A stretch of DNA of 16,569 bases, taken from an uncultured Oscillospiraceae bacterium. GTDB lineage: Bacteria > Bacillota > Clostridia > Oscillospirales > Ruminococcaceae. Positions 15,305-16,569 of the stretch are shown here, one piece after another (position 1 is the first letter of the stretch; each line of letters opens with the position of its first letter). The translations under genes and the position numbers were made by a program. The stretch covers positions 1-16,569 of the forward strand of contig USBI01000040.1 in the NCBI GenBank assembly GCA_900552945.1. Reading direction: 5' to 3'. Below the pieces are notes generated by a model. That model saw nothing but the letters and a program-made list of their open reading frames with translations. It did not search any database and was not told the DNA's origin.

Positions 15305-16309
15305 TCAAATGCTCATTTTGCGCACCGCGCCGGAAAAGATCTTGGAAAATCCCGCGATTGAAGTGATCGCCGCGCGTTCCAGCTGACGGTCGATGAGTTT
15401 GTCGTACTCTACGAGCACATCTCCCGCGCAGATCATCTCAAGCGCACAGGTCTTATCCAACGCAAGAAGAAGGTTGCTGTCCAGCGTGGAAGATTTTACC
15501 AGAGTTGCGCCAAGCGGGGTGACCAGTTTGCCGGTACCGTGGAAATTAAGGCCCGCCGTCGCGTCCTTGACCTCATCCAGGTTGAGAATCTTCCCCATCG
15601 CGTCGGTACCCGCGACAATGGCGTTCATCTTAAAATCACCCAGCTCGTTCCAGAGTTTGACAAGGTCGGTATAGCCGAAGCTGTCCGAACCCATCTCTAC
15701 CTCAGCCGCCGGGTTGCTGTTTCCGTCGCCGTCCAGAAGCACCTTGACCGCATCCCCAAACTGGGATTTCGCGATGTACGCGCCGATCTGTTTGAGCGCG
15801 ATGGTAAATAAGTCGAGCTTCTGGAAGCGGATGGCTTCATAGGAAGCTTCCAGCATCCGGCCGCGTTTGGTCAGCTTAACAAGCTTTTCCTGTTTTTTGA
15901 TGGTGGTAGTGGGGATTGCCGCACCCTCCGCCACCTGTTTGAGTTCCTGTGTCTCCTCATCGCACGGGATGGTGATGCTGCGGTAGTCCATGCCGTTGAT
16001 GAGGGTGCGGGTGGCGATGATCTCGTTGAGACTGTCCGCGTCATGGATTCCCTGTGCGACCGCGCGGGAAATGTATTCCGGGAACAGAGCGGAAGAATCC
16101 GCCGTGCTGAAAAATTTTTCAACCATGTCGGAACCGGAGCCGGCTACCCGGATACCATAGCGCTTGAGCTGACGCTGGTAAGCGTCCAATCCTTCCAGGT
16201 CACTGCCCGCGTAGTTTTCCGAAGGGTCCAGCTCTTCCAAAACCTGGGTAAAGCTTTTGCCCGCGACATGATACATGCCTTTTTCCAGTTTAATGCTGTC
16301 GTAAGTCAT
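15305..16309 (-). CDS. Phage major capsid protein (HK97-fold type, inferred)
   Basis: This 334-residue protein is the right length for a mature HK97-fold capsid subunit. The order of elements fits: an N-terminal arm with SFTQVLEELDPSENY (19-33), the segment FPEYISRAVAQGI (76-88), ITIPCDEETQELKQVAEGAAIP (112-133, an E-loop-like stretch), LTKRGRMLEASYEAIRF (146-162), a long helix, then an A-domain-like end with LVEYDKLIDRQLERAAITSI. AGGAGG lies 7 bp before the ATG. It is followed directly by connector-like genes and preceded by a decoration-like gene, the classical head-module order. I see no protease or scaffold in the window. A related encapsulin-like role cannot be excluded, but gene order favours a phage head. 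Confidence 0.75.
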   Translation of the reverse strand: MTYDSIKLEKGMYHVAGKSFTQVLEELDPSENYAGSDLEGLDAYQRQLKRYGIRVAGSGSDMVEKFFSTADSSALFPEYISRAVAQGIHDADSLNEIIATRTLINGMDYRSITIPCDEETQELKQVAEGAAIPTTTIKKQEKLVKLTKRGRMLEASYEAIRFQKLDLFTIALKQIGAYIAKSQFGDAVKVLLDGDGNSNPAAEVEMGSDSFGYTDLVKLWNELGDFKMNAIVAGTDAMGKILNLDEVKDATAGLNFHGTGKLVTPLGATLVKSSTLDSNLLLALDKTCALEMICAGDVLVEYDKLIDRQLERAAITSIAGFSKIFSGAVRKMSI

Positions 16310-16338
16310 ATTTAAACCTCCTTGTTGTTTTCATCCGC

Positions 16339-16569
16339 TCACACAATGAGCGTTACCATATTGGCGGATGTGTCCTTTTCCACAATCAGCGCGGCAACGC
16401 CGCCCTCCGCCGCTTTTTTGACGCCGTTGTTCCCGTCCGGAACAATCTGCGCGCGGCCGAGTTCCAGTGTGCTGTCGGTGCAGGGCAGCTCCATGGCGCC
16501 TTTGATCTGCACGCCAACATATCCGCCGTTTTTGGAAACGACCTGGCCGCAGAAGCCGTCGGAATCGCC
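16339..16569 (-). CDS. Capsid decoration-like protein, C-terminal part (cut by window edge)
   Basis: A minus-strand frame open from the window edge to a TGA at 16339-16341 encodes 76 residues. They are glycine-rich with short beta strands: GFCGQVVSKNGGYVGVQIKG, then STLELGRAQIVPDGNNGVKK and GGVAALIVEKDTSANMVTLIV at the end. It lies 29 bp before the major capsid gene, where small beta-tulip or DUF2190-like cement proteins are often coded. The 5' end is missing, so length and start are unknown. Confidence 0.55.
   Translation of the reverse strand, partial: GDSDGFCGQVVSKNGGYVGVQIKGAMELPCTDSTLELGRAQIVPDGNNGVKKAAEGGVAALIVEKDTSANMVTLIV

Larger units (their letters stand above)
12805..16569 (-). 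mobile_element. Prophage-derived structural gene cluster (partial)
   Basis: Seven tightly packed minus-strand genes with head and tail features run off the right edge and end at the terminator at 12729-12761. No integrase, terminase, tRNA or attachment-site repeat is visible in this window, so the element's limits are unknown. The left limit is between about 12700 and 12805, because a host-like gene with its own promoter follows. Confidence 0.75.

Overview
The window is a bacterial chromosomal contig, most likely from an anaerobic, spore-forming Firmicute of class Clostridia (Oscillospiraceae/Acutalibacteraceae-like; the family-level placement is a guess). The support is a low-GC-type 16S rRNA end, strong AGGAGG ribosome binding sites, a SleB-type spore cortex-lytic enzyme, a GldG/DUF4340 ABC cluster, a VanH-type D-lactate dehydrogenase and a DUF5714 protein. 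The left edge cuts through 16S rRNA at about E. coli position 833, a common assembly break point.

Layout from left to right: (1) 1-1163, the 5' half of a 16S rRNA gene on the minus strand, its leader, and two tandem sigma-A promoters. (2) sleB on the plus strand, divergent from the rRNA operon. (3) A bidirectional terminator, then a tight four-gene minus-strand operon (6663 down to 2027): ABC ATPase, permease, GldG-like auxiliary protein and DUF4340 protein, probably one membrane complex. (4) A divergent promoter region, then three plus-strand genes: comM/yifB, a D-isomer 2-hydroxyacid dehydrogenase and a cysteine-rich DUF5714 protein. (5) About 260 bp without a recognisable gene and a second bidirectional terminator. 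(6) Two minus-strand host genes, a beta-lactamase-fold serine hydrolase and a small DUF1624-type membrane acyltransferase, separated by a strong hairpin. (7) 12729-16569, a minus-strand phage-derived structural operon that runs off the right edge.

The phage-like operon is the most interesting part. In transcription order it reads: capsid decoration-like protein (partial), major capsid protein, head-tail connector, a small head-completion-like protein, a tail-terminator-like protein, a 114-residue protein resembling a tail/baseplate component, and an XkdQ/gpD-like baseplate hub. It then ends in a strong intrinsic terminator. All frames are intact with good ribosome binding sites, and several genes overlap by 4 bp. 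However, there is no gene for tail tube, sheath or tape measure between the capsid-side and hub-side genes, and no baseplate, fibre or lysis gene follows. It is either a prophage with a clean internal deletion or a reduced, possibly maintained, capsid-plus-hub element.

Several starts were moved from the longest possible frame on ribosome binding site and family evidence: comM to 6958, the dehydrogenase to 8591, the acyltransferase to a TTG at 11378 and the 109-residue phage protein to 14895.
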